Assembly (NCBI RefSeq): GCF_040450955.1
Contig: NZ_CP144373.1
Span: forward strand, 1,716,486 to 1,780,485
Direction: 5' to 3'
DNA length: 64,000 nt
Source of the DNA: Thermodesulfovibrio sp. 3907-1M
GTDB taxonomy: Bacteria; Nitrospirota; Thermodesulfovibrionia; Thermodesulfovibrionales; Thermodesulfovibrionaceae
Shown here: piece after piece, positions 1-7,451 of the stretch
Position numbering within the stretch: position 1 is the stretch's first letter
Layout: every line of letters starts with the position of its first letter
The notes under the pieces: model-generated
What the model was told of the DNA's origin: nothing
Databases searched by the model: none
What the model saw: the letters and a program-made list of their open reading frames with translations, nothing else
Position numbers and translations under genes: made by a program

Positions 1-276
1 GTAATGTTCTTTTTTAGTAAGAGTTTCAATCTCTTTAATACATTCCACTACAACACTTATTTGAGAAGGTAAAGGCTTTCCATAAACAAAGCCGGTGCTA
101 CATCGGTAAACTTTAATCAAATCCGGAAATTTCTGAAATACTTCAATCTCTCCTGTGTGAGCACCTTTTATAAACTGGACAAACAAAACTTTTAAACCGT
201 TTCCAACTGCCCTTATCGTAGCTCCTACTGCTGCTGTTGTTTTACCCTTTCCATCACCTGTGTAAACCTGAATCAT
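1..276 (-). CDS. cobO: Cob(I)yrinic acid a,c-diamide adenosyltransferase (CobO/BtuR type), N-terminal part
   Basis: Reading from the ATG at 276-274 the first 92 residues are open and run off the window edge. The N-terminus has the P-loop GDGKGKTTAA (residues 8-17), and VLFVQFIKG follows, as in CobA/CobO enzymes that transfer the adenosyl group of ATP to reduced corrinoids (cobalamin synthesis and salvage, cytoplasm). The family is about 170-200 residues, so roughly half is missing here. Its ATG overlaps the TAA of the upstream marC-like gene by one base, which indicates translational coupling in a small operon. Assignment is from the diagnostic P-loop region and is fairly secure; the true length cannot be seen. 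Confidence 0.85.
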   Translation of the reverse strand, partial: MIQVYTGDGKGKTTAAVGATIRAVGNGLKVLFVQFIKGAHTGEIEVFQKFPDLIKVYRCSTGFVYGKPLPSQISVVVECIKEIETLTKKEHY

Positions 277-863
277 TAACTGACTCCTAAAATCTTTGTC
301 AATCCCTTTTTAATAAGGCTTACAGCAATGGCACTCAAAAGTAAAGCCATAACTTTTGCAAAGGCTTTTATTCCGTGAACTCCCATTACTTTTATTACAA
401 AATCTGCTTTTTCAAGCATTACCCATGCAATCAAAAGATTAAGAGAAAGGGAAAAAATCACAATCGGATATCCGTAACTTCCTGCAAGAATAATTAGTGT
501 TGTAAGAGTAGCAGGACCTGTAAGCAGGGGTGTTCCTATGGGAACAACTCCAAGAGTGTCAGTTATTGAAAGCTCTTTTTTTAGTGTTAGAATATCTGAG
601 ATTGAAAGAATTAAGAGAAGAATCCCTCCAGCAATCATGAAGTCTTCAAGCTTTATTCCAAGCAGAGAAAATATGAAGTTTCCCAGAAACAGAAAAGAGA
701 TTGCCACAAGAAAGGCTGTAATTACAGACTGCCTTGCAATGTGTTTTCTTTGAGCCTCTGGAATGCCTTCAACAAGTGAGATGTAAAGAGGCAGAATTCC
801 AGGTGCATCAATTGCCACAAAAATGGGTATAAATGTGAGTAAAAATGTCTTTATTATTTCCAC
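276..863 (-). CDS. MarC family integral membrane protein
   Basis: A 195-residue, strongly hydrophobic protein with about six predicted membrane segments, and the MarC/UPF0056 pattern in the first helix (FVAIDAPGILPLY, residues 15-27; compare the NP-x-G-x-xP region of the family). The first residues are MEIIKTFLL from a GTG start directly after the TAA of the small Cys-rich gene; no other start fits. The biochemical role of MarC proteins is not settled; the early link to multiple antibiotic resistance was withdrawn. It is the middle gene of a three-gene unit ending in cobO. Whether this neighbourhood says anything about function (for example corrinoid or amino-acid related transport) is only a guess. 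Confidence 0.85.
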   Translation of the reverse strand: MEIIKTFLLTFIPIFVAIDAPGILPLYISLVEGIPEAQRKHIARQSVITAFLVAISFLFLGNFIFSLLGIKLEDFMIAGGILLLILSISDILTLKKELSITDTLGVVPIGTPLLTGPATLTTLIILAGSYGYPIVIFSLSLNLLIAWVMLEKADFVIKVMGVHGIKAFAKVMALLLSAIAVSLIKKGLTKILGVS

Positions 864-1025
864 TTATTCTTTTTCTTCTTTTTCCTTTTCTTGTTCTTCC
901 TCTTCAGTTTTTACTGTTACATCTTTTACAAAGTCAGGACATCTCTGCCCTGCTTTAAGGGAAAACTGTTTCTGGCATGTTGCCCTCCATGCACAGATAA
1001 TACACATTGGTTTTTGCTCTGCCAT
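864..1025 (-). CDS. Small Cys-rich protein with charged C-terminal tail (unknown function)
   Basis: A 53-residue ORF starting at ATG 1025-1023 behind a strong AGGAGG sequence, with its stop directly next to the marC-like GTG start. The first 30 residues hold four cysteines (C8, C11, C17, C29) in a pattern CIICAWRATC...RCPDF that could hold a metal or cluster; residues 40-53 are almost entirely Glu/Lys. I do not recognise a named family. The good ribosome site, the cysteine pattern and the operon position support a real gene. The four cysteines could make a zinc knuckle, but spacing is not that of a standard zinc ribbon. Confidence 0.7.
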   Translation of the reverse strand: MAEQKPMCIICAWRATCQKQFSLKAGQRCPDFVKDVTVKTEEEEQEKEKEEKE

Positions 1026-1177
1026 TGCTACCTCCTAAGGTTTTATTAGCGACTGTTTAAAATTTCAATAACCTCCACCTTCACTAAGGAGTACAAACTG
1101 CTTTGACTGTGGATGACATTTTTCAATTGCGAGTCTGACAAAGACAGACATAGCACTCTTCTCCACCTCCTTAAAGT

Positions 1178-1354
1178 TGTCATCCCGAGCTCTTTTGTAT
1201 CCTGAGCTTTTTTGTCATTCCGAGCCTGCCCATACTTTGTCATTCCGAGCCTGCCCATACTTTGTCATTCCGAGCGAAGCGAGGAATCTCCTTTTTTCAG
1301 TATCTGAACAAATCAGAGATTCCTCGGGTGGGATGCCACCCTCAGAATGACAAA
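1178..1354. repeat. Dispersed palindromic repeat cluster (GTCATTCCGAGC type)
   Basis: The 373-base gap between the small Cys-rich gene and the next ORF is filled with repeats. A 25-base unit beginning TTTGTCATTCCGAGC is present twice in tandem (1211-1235, 1236-1260) and its first 15 bases a third time (1261-1275); a variant GTCATCCCGAGC lies at 1179-1190. The segment 1261-1290 is matched in inverted orientation at 1316-1354 (GAGATTCCTCG ... CTCAGAATGACAAA), making a long imperfect hairpin. Similar units lie at 12440-12645, so this is a dispersed family, REP or MITE-like. A 70-codon open frame across it on the minus strand is only repeat sequence and I do not call it a gene. Confidence 0.85.
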
Positions 1355-1398
1355 ATAGAATTTCTTTATATCATATTCTTTTGCGAGCTGATGAGTTG

Positions 1399-1590
1399 TC
1401 ATAACTCAATTATTTCTCCAAATTTATAATCAGGCTTTAATTCCCAATAATACCCGCCTTTAGTGTAAATCTTCCTTGCACCAAGAGTTTTTAGTTTTAT
1501 TTTAAGTGTTTGCAGATATTTTTTGAAAAAATCATCTCTGTCAAATGAAAGCTTTTCAATAAAATCAAAGTATTTCTGCCTGTATTCCAT
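1399..1590 (-). CDS. Short nucleotidyltransferase C-terminal-like protein or fragment
   Basis: 63 residues, beginning MEYRQKYFDF and ending GGYYWELKPDYKFGEIIEL. The final WELKPDYKxGEIIEL pattern is typical of the C-terminus of small MNT-type nucleotidyltransferase-domain proteins (the antitoxin side of MNT/HEPN pairs), but the catalytic GS...DxD region is absent, so it cannot be an active nucleotidyltransferase. It starts 7 bases after the recO stop; TATAAT lies 6 bases before the ATG (1602-1597), overlapping the recO stop codon. It is either a free-standing domain or the tail of a lost gene. A second MNT fragment lies at the other window end. Confidence 0.55.
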   Translation of the reverse strand: MEYRQKYFDFIEKLSFDRDDFFKKYLQTLKIKLKTLGARKIYTKGGYYWELKPDYKFGEIIEL

Positions 1591-1597
1591 GCTTTTA

Positions 1598-2293
1598 TTA
1601 TACCTTAACAGTGTTTGAAATGTGATTTTTTAAAAATTTTTCCATTTCATTCATCAATTTTTCTGCAATCTTTACTCTTTCAAGATATGACAATCTCCAT
1701 TGGGAGATTGTATTGAGAAGCTTTAAAACTCCCTGAGACAGCATATGAGATTCTCTGTTGGAAGCGCATTTTTTGCAGATTACAAAACCATCGGAATAAA
1801 AGGACTCTCCATTTAAAGAACCACGGCAGACTCCACAATGGCTGAAATCGGGAAGATAGCCGAGAATTTTTAATGTCTTTAGTTTAAGAAAAACAATGTA
1901 GTTTTCTGCCCTTTGCGTGTTCTCCATAAAAAAAAGAGTTTCTAAAAAAAGAGAGAAAATTTCATGATTTGGCTCTCTTTTTGGAAGAATATCTAAAAAG
2001 AGGCTTAAAACCTCTGACAGCTTTAAGAAGAGCCTATAGTTTTCCCTTATTGTCTGGAAAGGCTTTATTATGTCGGATTGAATTATTTTCTGAAGTTTAT
2101 CTTCTTTCCCGATAAATGAGATTCTTGCATAGGTTAAAGGTTCAAAGGAACTTCCCCAGCGGCTTTTTATTTTGCGAGGGCTTTTTGCAAAAAGATTTAT
2201 TAATCCAAAATCTTTACTGAGATAAGTAACGATTAAATCTGCCTCGGCATAGTCTGTATTTTTGAGGACAATTCCTTCAGTGGAATAAATCAC
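1598..2293 (-). CDS. recO: DNA repair protein RecO
   Basis: 231 residues. The N-terminal OB-fold begins with the typical MIYSTEGIVLKNTDYAEADLI-like opening (shown to residue 20: EGIVLKNTDYAEAD), and the C-terminal helical part carries the zinc site C153-x2-C156 and C173-x2-C176. RecO loads RecA onto SSB-coated single-stranded DNA in the RecFOR pathway and anneals strands. The start is GTG at 2293, overlapping the TAG of the upstream gene by one base, so it is translated as part of the era-recO run. The era-(BFN)-recO order matches the common era/recO linkage of bacteria. Confidence 0.93.
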   Translation of the reverse strand: MIYSTEGIVLKNTDYAEADLIVTYLSKDFGLINLFAKSPRKIKSRWGSSFEPLTYARISFIGKEDKLQKIIQSDIIKPFQTIRENYRLFLKLSEVLSLFLDILPKREPNHEIFSLFLETLFFMENTQRAENYIVFLKLKTLKILGYLPDFSHCGVCRGSLNGESFYSDGFVICKKCASNRESHMLSQGVLKLLNTISQWRLSYLERVKIAEKLMNEMEKFLKNHISNTVKV

Positions 2294-2745
2294 TACATTA
2301 TATTGCCAAAATCTTCAGGTTTAAGATTTTTGAGCCACTCTTCAAGCTCATCTGCTTTTCTCAACTCAAAGATTCCTTCCTCAACAAATATTGGCGCCTG
2401 AACCCTTAAAGCAATGGCAACAGCATCAGAAGGGCGAGAGTCAATAGCTCTTTCTCTTACTCCGTCGTGAGCATATATTAGAGCATAATAAGTATTGTCA
2501 ATTAAGTCAGTTATAACAACTTTTGTAATCCGAACTTCAAGTTCCTCAAGAATGTTTTTTATCAGATCGTGCGTTAAAGGTCTTGGAGTAAGCACCTTAC
2601 CAAGTGCCAGTGCAATTGAGTCAGCCTCTGGTTTGCCAATCCATATGGGAAGGGTTTCATCTCCATCTATCTGTTGAAGTAACAGAATATACATTCCACT
2701 TCTTGGATCAAATAACAATCCTTCTACTTTCATCTCAATTAACAT
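2293..2745 (-). CDS. Bifunctional nuclease fold protein (DUF151/BFN family)
   Basis: 150 residues matching the BFN/DUF151 domain over nearly the whole length: LLQQIDGDETLPIWIG near residue 23 and the conserved SRPSDAVAIALR near residue 103. Plant members have dual DNase/RNase activity, and a Thermotoga structure is known; bacterial roles are poorly defined. A short C-terminal acidic extension (DELEEWLKNLKPEDFG) is typical of the bacterial proteins, which often also carry a UVR motif; none is seen here. It is wedged between era and recO with overlapping or near-overlapping ends, which suggests a nucleic-acid-related housekeeping job. Confidence 0.85.
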   Translation of the reverse strand: MLIEMKVEGLLFDPRSGMYILLLQQIDGDETLPIWIGKPEADSIALALGKVLTPRPLTHDLIKNILEELEVRITKVVITDLIDNTYYALIYAHDGVRERAIDSRPSDAVAIALRVQAPIFVEEGIFELRKADELEEWLKNLKPEDFGNIM

Positions 2746-2746
2746 C

Positions 2747-3616
2747 TCAATACCCCAGTGATTTTAATATTATATCTCTTTGCCTCCACTTTTTTCTAAC
2801 TTTTACCCAGACTTCAAGAAAAACTTTTGTTCCCAGAAATCTCTCAATATCAAGCCTTGCCTCTTGAGCAATTTTTTTCAACCTCTCACCCTTTTCCCCT
2901 ATTATAATAATTTTCTGTCCTTCTCTTTCAACATAAATATTTGCTCCAATTTTGAGCAGTTTTTTTATTTCTTCCCATTTTTCTATTTCAACAGCCACTG
3001 AATAAGGAATTTCATTATAAGTGTATTTCATAATTTTTTCTCTTATGAACTCAGCAACCATAAATCTTTCTGCCTGATCAGTAAGCATATCCTCTGGATA
3101 AAGCTTCGCAGAGTCTGGAAGATAAAAAATAATTCTGTCAAGCAGGCGTTCAATCCCGTCGTTTTTAAGGGCAGAAATGGGAATTATTTCCTTGAATGGA
3201 TATAAATCTTTATACAGATCTATTAAAGGAAGAAGGCTCTGCTTTGAGATTGTGTCTATTTTATTAATTGTGAGAATAACAGGTTTATTGAGCTTTTTTA
3301 GTTTTTCAATAATTGAAAATTCAGTTTCAGAAGGATTCACTGGTTCTACCATGAAAACTATTAAGTCAACCATGTCCATTGCCTGATGAGATTCTTTAAC
3401 CATAAATTCACCAAGTTTATGTCTTGGTTTGTGAATTCCAGGTGTGTCAACAAAGATAATTTGAGCATGGGGAAGATTTTTTATTCCAATGATTCTATTT
3501 CTTGTTGTCTGAGGCTTTTCAGTCACGATGGCAATTTTCTCTCCAACAACTGTATTCAGAAGTGTAGATTTACCAACATTTGGTCTTCCAATTATTCCAA
3601 CATATCCACATTTCAT
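2747..3616 (-). CDS. era: GTPase Era
   Basis: 289 residues, usual length for Era. GTPase motifs: G1 GRPNVGKST (10-18), G3 DTPG (about 57-60) and G4 NKID (about 121-124); the C-terminal third is a KH domain with the EKGERLKKIAQEAR signature. Era binds the 3' end of 16S rRNA and helps 30S subunit maturation, and couples ribosome assembly to cell growth. Its ATG overlaps the TGA of the aminotransferase gene (ATGA), so translation is coupled to it. Confidence 0.96.
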   Translation of the reverse strand: MKCGYVGIIGRPNVGKSTLLNTVVGEKIAIVTEKPQTTRNRIIGIKNLPHAQIIFVDTPGIHKPRHKLGEFMVKESHQAMDMVDLIVFMVEPVNPSETEFSIIEKLKKLNKPVILTINKIDTISKQSLLPLIDLYKDLYPFKEIIPISALKNDGIERLLDRIIFYLPDSAKLYPEDMLTDQAERFMVAEFIREKIMKYTYNEIPYSVAVEIEKWEEIKKLLKIGANIYVEREGQKIIIIGEKGERLKKIAQEARLDIERFLGTKVFLEVWVKVRKKWRQRDIILKSLGY

Positions 3617-4791
3617 CTAAGTTCTTCCACTGCTTTGCGTATTCTATTGATGCCTTTTGATATATTTTCCATGCTTGTTGCATAGGATATTCTTACATAT
3701 CCTTCAGCACCAAAGGCAGAACCTGGAACCACAGCGACAAGAGCTTTCTCAAGAAGGTAGATGCTTAAATCCATTGATGAATTTATTCCGTTTTTGCCAA
3801 GAATTTTTTCTACATTTGGAAAAGCATAAAAAGCACCTTTTGGCATTTTGCAGGAGACTCCTGGAATGCTGTTTAACTCTTTGACAAGATAGTCTCTTCT
3901 TTTTTCGAACTCCAGACGCATCTGTTCAACACAATCCTGAGGTCCTCTCAGTGCTGCCACTGCTGCTTTCTGGGCAATAGAGGTTGGATTTGATGTGGAC
4001 TGACTCTGTATTGTCGTCATAGTTTTTATAATCTCTTGAGGTCCTGCTGCATATCCTATTCTCCAGCCAGTCATTGCGTGGGATTTACTCAATCCATTTA
4101 CAACGATAGTTTTATTCTTAACCTCTTCACTTAAAGAGGCAATACTTATGTGTTTTTCACCATCATAAATCAGTTTTTCATATATCTCGTCAGAAATAAT
4201 GTAAAGATTGTGTTTTAAAGCAATTTCTGCGATCTGTTCCAGGGCTTTTTTTGTGTAAATGAAACCAGTAGGATTTGATGGTGAGTTAAGAATAATTGCT
4301 TTTGTGCGCGAAGTAATCTTTTCTTTTAAAACCTCGGGATGAAGCATAAAATCATATTCTTCCCTTGTTTCAACAATTACAGGCTGGGCATCATTAAGTA
4401 AAACCTGATCAGGATAAGAAACCCAGTAAGGAGCGGGAATTATTACTTCATCCCCTGGACCAAATAATGCCTGAGCAATGTTATACAAAGAATGTTTTGC
4501 ACCTGAGGACACTAAAATGTTTGCTTTTTCATACTTTAATCCATTGTCTCTTTCAAGTTTTTCAATTATTGCCTCTTTGAGCTCATCAATTCCACCAACA
4601 GGAGTATACTTTGTAAAACCATCTTTGATTGCCTTTATTGCAGCCTCTTTAATATGTTCAGGAGTATCAAAGTCTGGCTCTCCAACTCCAAAATTTACAA
4701 CATCCATTCCCTTTGCTTTTAATTCCTTAGCTCGGCTGTCAACGGCAAGAGTTGGTGAAGGTTTAATTTTTTTTGTTCTCTCTGCTAACAT
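3613..4791 (-). CDS. aspC: Class I/II PLP aminotransferase (aspartate aminotransferase type)
   Basis: 392 residues, fold-type I aminotransferase of the subgroup that contains Bacillus/Thermus AspB. Seen: SRAKELKAKGMDVVNFGVGEPDF-like N-terminus (key GxGEPDF near 36-42), the substrate segment SPSNPTG near 170, SDEIYE near 201, and the PLP lysine in GLSKSHAMTGWRIGY (near 235). It would transfer the amino group between aspartate and 2-oxoglutarate; some members also act on prephenate, which cannot be told from sequence here. Its ATG lies inside the last codons of alr (7-base overlap), with the AGGAGG site in alr. Confidence 0.88.
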   Translation of the reverse strand: MLAERTKKIKPSPTLAVDSRAKELKAKGMDVVNFGVGEPDFDTPEHIKEAAIKAIKDGFTKYTPVGGIDELKEAIIEKLERDNGLKYEKANILVSSGAKHSLYNIAQALFGPGDEVIIPAPYWVSYPDQVLLNDAQPVIVETREEYDFMLHPEVLKEKITSRTKAIILNSPSNPTGFIYTKKALEQIAEIALKHNLYIISDEIYEKLIYDGEKHISIASLSEEVKNKTIVVNGLSKSHAMTGWRIGYAAGPQEIIKTMTTIQSQSTSNPTSIAQKAAVAALRGPQDCVEQMRLEFEKRRDYLVKELNSIPGVSCKMPKGAFYAFPNVEKILGKNGINSSMDLSIYLLEKALVAVVPGSAFGAEGYVRISYATSMENISKGINRIRKAVEELR

Positions 4792-5879
4792 GCCTCCTCC
4801 TTAATATATTTTCTTTTTGCACGGCTTCCTAAGGAAGTTAATACTTCATAGGGTATAGTTTCTGCCCATCCTGCAATATCCTGAGCTGTAATTTTTTCAT
4901 TTCCTGATTCTCCAAGCAAAATTACTTCATCGTCAATTTCTGTATCTGGCACATCTGTAAGGTCTATCATTGTAAGATCCATGCAAACTGTCCCTACAAC
5001 AGGCACCTTTTTACCTCTCACAATAACCTTTGCTCTGTTAGTTAATTTTCTGAAGTATCCATCAGCATATCCCACAGGAATAACTCCAATGAGAGAGGCT
5101 TTTTTTGTTATAAAGGTTCTTCCATAACTTATTGGTGAACCCTTTGGAAGCCTTCTTATGTCAATAATTTTTGTTTTAACTTTCATGCATGGTTTTAATT
5201 CTTTTTCAAAGTTTTGACTGTATCCGTAAAGCATCAAACCAGGTCTTATTGCATCAAACAAAGCCTCAGGATATATAATTCCATGAGAGTTTGAAATGTG
5301 GAAAACAGGATTAATTTCAAGATTGCTAACGCATTTTTGAATCTCCTGAAATCTCCTTATTTGTTCTGTTGTCCATTCTTTATTTTCAGCCTCTGAAAGA
5401 TGACTCATAACACCCTCAATTTTTATATTTGGTAACTGAGCAATTTTTTTAATTGTTTTGCATGGTGCATTATAAATTCCAAGTCTTCCCATGCCTGTCT
5501 CAACTTTAATATGAACAGGGAGAGCAACTCCTTTTTTCTGAGCCTGTTTTGAAAGAGCCTGAGCCTGTTTAAAATCAAAGACCACTGGAGTAAGATCGTA
5601 TTTAAATATACCTTCCACTTCTCTGTCAAAGAGAACAATAATTTTTGATTTTATTCCTGATTCTCGTAATATAGCAGCTTCTTCTAAAAAAGCCACTCCA
5701 AAGGCAAAGCATCTTTTTTCAAGAGCACGGGCAACCTCTACTGCTCCATGTCCATAGGCATCTGCTTTTACAATTGCTATTATCCGGCAGGATGGATTAA
5801 TTGGCTTGAGGACAGCTTTAACTGTATGAAAGTTGTGAATTAATGCTTTTAAATCTATCTCTGCTTCAAGAAGTCTCAC
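4785..5879 (-). CDS. alr: Alanine racemase
   Basis: 364 residues, standard length. PLP-binding lysine K38 in IVKADAYGHGA, the C-terminal catalytic tyrosine region SYGRTF (about 250), and CMDLTMIDLTD near 295 are all present. It converts L- to D-alanine for peptidoglycan. The chosen start is GTG at 5879, two bases after the tatA stop; an ATG two bases upstream is out of frame. It is followed by an overlapping aminotransferase gene, so the two amino-acid enzymes are probably co-translated. Confidence 0.95.
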   Translation of the reverse strand: MRLLEAEIDLKALIHNFHTVKAVLKPINPSCRIIAIVKADAYGHGAVEVARALEKRCFAFGVAFLEEAAILRESGIKSKIIVLFDREVEGIFKYDLTPVVFDFKQAQALSKQAQKKGVALPVHIKVETGMGRLGIYNAPCKTIKKIAQLPNIKIEGVMSHLSEAENKEWTTEQIRRFQEIQKCVSNLEINPVFHISNSHGIIYPEALFDAIRPGLMLYGYSQNFEKELKPCMKVKTKIIDIRRLPKGSPISYGRTFITKKASLIGVIPVGYADGYFRKLTNRAKVIVRGKKVPVVGTVCMDLTMIDLTDVPDTEIDDEVILLGESGNEKITAQDIAGWAETIPYEVLTSLGSRAKRKYIKEEAC

Positions 5880-5881
5880 AT

Positions 5882-6064
5882 CTATTTTTTCTCTTCATCC
5901 TTTTTTGGAGTTACATCAATCTCATCCTTTTCAGATGTTGCTTTTTTAAAGTTCCTTATAGCCTCGCCAATTCCTTTTCCAATCTGGGGCAGTCTTGTTG
6001 CCCCAAAAAGAATAACCACTATTATAAGAATTAGCATTAATTCCTGTGTTCCTAACCCAAACAT
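5882..6064 (-). CDS. tatA: Sec-independent translocase protein TatA
   Basis: 60 residues: short N-terminal periplasmic segment, one membrane helix (about 8-24, [20 protein letters not shown]), the FG hinge and an amphipathic helix followed by an acidic/lysine tail, the classic TatA/E plan. TatA forms the pore-like assembly of the twin-arginine export path for folded proteins. It follows mobA with an overlap of 13 bases; molybdoenzymes are common Tat substrates, which makes the mobA-tatA linkage sensible. No tatC is seen nearby. Confidence 0.92.
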   Translation of the reverse strand: MFGLGTQELMLILIIVVILFGATRLPQIGKGIGEAIRNFKKATSEKDEIDVTPKKDEEKK

Positions 6065-6660
6065 CTTTTGCCTCCTTTTTCAAGAAATTTTAAGTCTTCT
6101 TCTGTGTTTACATTAATAAAAGATAACCCTTCTTTATCTAAATTTGCAACATCTACTGTCTGAGCATGAATATCTTCAATAAGTCTAATCATGCTTAGTT
6201 TGTCTTCTTTAAGTAAATTTTCTAATTCATTCAGAATCTCTTTTGAATAAATCCCTGGTAAAGGATAAATCTTTTCCTTATAACAGGAAACAGTTATGTT
6301 GTTTTTCTGACTACGATGTTTTTCACCAAGAAAATAAACGATTTCCTTTTTAACAAAGGGCATATCGCAGGCAAAAGCAAAGACATCGTATTTTGAGTTC
6401 TTCAATGCCACATGAATTCCTGCCAAGGGTCCTTTAAAGGGATAAATATCTCCAAGCAGAGGAAAGCCTGTATAAAAATATGCTTCAGGAAAGTTTGTAA
6501 CAATGAAAAGCTCTTCAAATATTTCTTTCAAGTTTATGAGAAGAATTTCAATAAGTTTCTTGTTATTCAAAGAAAGCAAACATTTATTTGTTTTCATTCG
6601 TGATGATTTTCCACCAGCAAGTATTACACCTGTCAGAGGCAGTTTAGATGACAATTGCAC
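6052..6660 (-). CDS. mobA: Molybdenum cofactor guanylyltransferase MobA
   Basis: 202 residues of the MobA nucleotidyltransferase fold. The N-terminal loop LAGGKSSRM (15-23) binds GTP, and CDMPF near 106 is the Mg-binding aspartate motif; PFKGPLAGI is also typical. It attaches GMP to molybdopterin to make the bis-MGD cofactor. The start is GTG at 6660 (TTG at 6654 is an alternative), lying within the 3' end of the preceding MEMO-type gene (17-base overlap). Gene order and overlap point to one transcript with tatA and alr. Confidence 0.9.
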   Translation of the reverse strand: MQLSSKLPLTGVILAGGKSSRMKTNKCLLSLNNKKLIEILLINLKEIFEELFIVTNFPEAYFYTGFPLLGDIYPFKGPLAGIHVALKNSKYDVFAFACDMPFVKKEIVYFLGEKHRSQKNNITVSCYKEKIYPLPGIYSKEILNELENLLKEDKLSMIRLIEDIHAQTVDVANLDKEGLSFINVNTEEDLKFLEKGGKRCLG

Positions 6661-7450
6661 CGAGATATCCTACAACCTTATCATAGTCTCTGCTAACCTC
6701 AGCAGAGGTTGCGTATTTAATAATTTGAACTTCCTTTGCACCAAGAAGCTTTGTTGCCTGAAGCATTACTGTGGTAGGAATTACTCCACACATTGATATC
6801 CCATGCTCTAATACAGCGTTGTAAAGTCCCTCTGGATCAAAGGCTTTAATTTTTTCAATTGCCAGGGAGTCAACCTTTCTTGCCAGATCATCGGGTAAAT
6901 AATGGCTCATATCTGTGCTTGCAATAATAACAACTTTATCCTTAACAGCAAGCTCTTCCACTGCTTTAGCAATGCACTGTGCTAAACTGAGACTGTCTTT
7001 AAGTGAAAGCATTTTCAATGTTATAGGTACAATCTGAGCCTGAGGGTTTAGCTTATAAATAAAAGGGAGCTGAACTTCAAGTGAATGCTCGTAAAGATGA
7101 GCCTGAAGGTCTTCTGTAGCAGAAGAATTTTCTATGATTTTTTTCGCAAGTTCTTCATTTATCTTTAAACTTCCAAGAGGAATTTCCCACTGTCCTTCAA
7201 CCATCAGAGAAATATCTGCTCCATACCCTGTATGGTTTGGTCCAAGAAGAATAAACGTTTCACCAGGAGAAATTCTTGAGTATACAGCACCTGCTACATG
7301 ACCTGAATAAACATATCCTGCATGAGGACATATGGCACCACGAGCCTTCAGTTTTGCCTGTGGGGTCATGTATTCTTCCACTTCATATAAAAGTTCTTTA
7401 GGATTTGATGGATAAAAATATCCTGCAACTGCTGGCTTTCTTCTAAGCAT
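6644..7450 (-). CDS. MEMO1/AmmeMemoRadiSam system protein B
   Basis: 268 residues from the ATG at 7450 (RRKPAVAGYFYPSNPKEL...). An upstream open frame of 35 codons lies inside dnaB and is not used. The MEMO fold residues are visible: CPHAGYVYSG (about 40), LGPNHTG and STDMSHY (about 180), which in the family are related to extradiol dioxygenase metal ligands. In bacteria it is usually one of three genes (AmmeMemoRadiSam); the AMMECR1-like and radical SAM partners are not in this window. Function is not established. It begins just after the dnaB stop, with its ribosome site in the dnaB tail. Confidence 0.88.
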   Translation of the reverse strand: MLRRKPAVAGYFYPSNPKELLYEVEEYMTPQAKLKARGAICPHAGYVYSGHVAGAVYSRISPGETFILLGPNHTGYGADISLMVEGQWEIPLGSLKINEELAKKIIENSSATEDLQAHLYEHSLEVQLPFIYKLNPQAQIVPITLKMLSLKDSLSLAQCIAKAVEELAVKDKVVIIASTDMSHYLPDDLARKVDSLAIEKIKAFDPEGLYNAVLEHGISMCGVIPTTVMLQATKLLGAKEVQIIKYATSAEVSRDYDKVVGYLGAIVI

Positions 7451-7451
7451 T

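Noticed and set aside
1046-1258. 70-codon minus-strand frame over the repeats
   Set aside because: Made of repeat copies (LGMTKYGQARNDK pattern), no homologous family and no ribosome site.
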